Source: Pseudomonadota bacterium (GTDB taxonomy: Bacteria; Desulfobacterota; Desulfovibrionia; Desulfovibrionales; Desulfovibrionaceae). Taken from it: a DNA stretch of 64,000 nt. Each line of letters starts with the position of its first letter. Position 1 is the stretch's first letter. The stretch is taken from NCBI GenBank assembly GCA_018817515.1, contig JAHIUD010000093.1, forward strand, positions 1 through 64,000, read 5' to 3'. Positions 63,989 through 64,000 of this stretch are shown here, in pieces. The position numbers and the translations under genes are program-made. A model generated the notes under the pieces. That model saw nothing but the letters and a program-made list of their open reading frames with translations. It was not told where the DNA came from and did no database searches.

Positions 63989-64000
63989 GCCAGTGCCGCC

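Overview
The window looks like a chromosomal segment of a GC-rich deltaproteobacterium of the Desulfovibrio type (Desulfovibrionaceae-like). This is inferred from gene content, not from a marker phylogeny. Supporting content: the thrS-infC-rpmI-rplT-pheS-pheT block, a MerR regulator nearby, YkgJ-type cysteine-cluster proteins, DUF1844 next to argC, a MoeA fused to a periplasmic-binding-like domain, an IMP cyclohydrolase without its usual partner domain, and a flgBC-fliEFGHI operon behind a sigma54-type promoter. Coding density is high and codon use is strongly GC-rich. As a result the long antisense ORFs in the track are shadows.

Layout. 1-6.6 kb: MASE3-PAS sensor kinase, nitroreductase, lipoprotein, rnhA with an upstream membrane protein, geranylgeranyl-reductase-like flavoprotein, HAD phosphatase. 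6.7-10.5 kb: three tandem paralogous DUF3391/HD-GYP proteins. 10.5-15.5 kb: M50 protease, trpS, class I aminotransferase, a secreted protein and a double-HD protein. 15.6-25.2 kb: PHP-UvrD helicase fusion, small protein, lactonase-like metallo-beta-lactamase, two secreted low-complexity proteins, mdh, large hybrid sensor kinase. 25.2-33.0 kb: lepB, ruvX, mltG, moeA-PBP fusion, FeS protein, argC, DUF1844, plsY. 33.2-34.3 kb: an AT-rich RelA/SpoT-domain gene. 34.3-37.4 kb: hflX, IMP cyclohydrolase, TPR protein. 37.6-43.7 kb: flagellar operon. 43.8-51.8 kb: GGDEF protein, methyltransferase, degenerate peptidase-like protein, DUF2784, a palindrome cluster, NYN nuclease-like protein, AsmA, MerR, membrane protein. 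51.96-52.9 kb: an AT-rich nucleotide-cyclase-like gene. 53-64 kb: MscS channel, then the translation block, tRNA-Val(GAC), HEAT, TPR and YkgJ genes.

Two themes stand out. The first is nucleotide second-messenger signalling: three HD-GYP proteins plus a fourth divergent one, one GGDEF cyclase with an I-site, one RelA/SpoT-like synthetase and one class III cyclase-like protein. The second is that the RelA/SpoT-like gene and the cyclase-like gene are each a single AT-rich gene dropped into GC-rich housekeeping context. This is the signature of recently acquired accessory (possibly defence) genes. The cyclase has the motif pattern of Pycsar-type pyrimidine cyclases but no recognisable effector beside it. 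These two islets are the best candidates for undescribed biology here.

Smaller points: infC almost certainly starts at an AUA codon inside the end of thrS, which the ORF track missed. Short 9-12 bp tandem repeats recur at several sites. No CRISPR array, insertion sequence, integrase or rRNA was seen.
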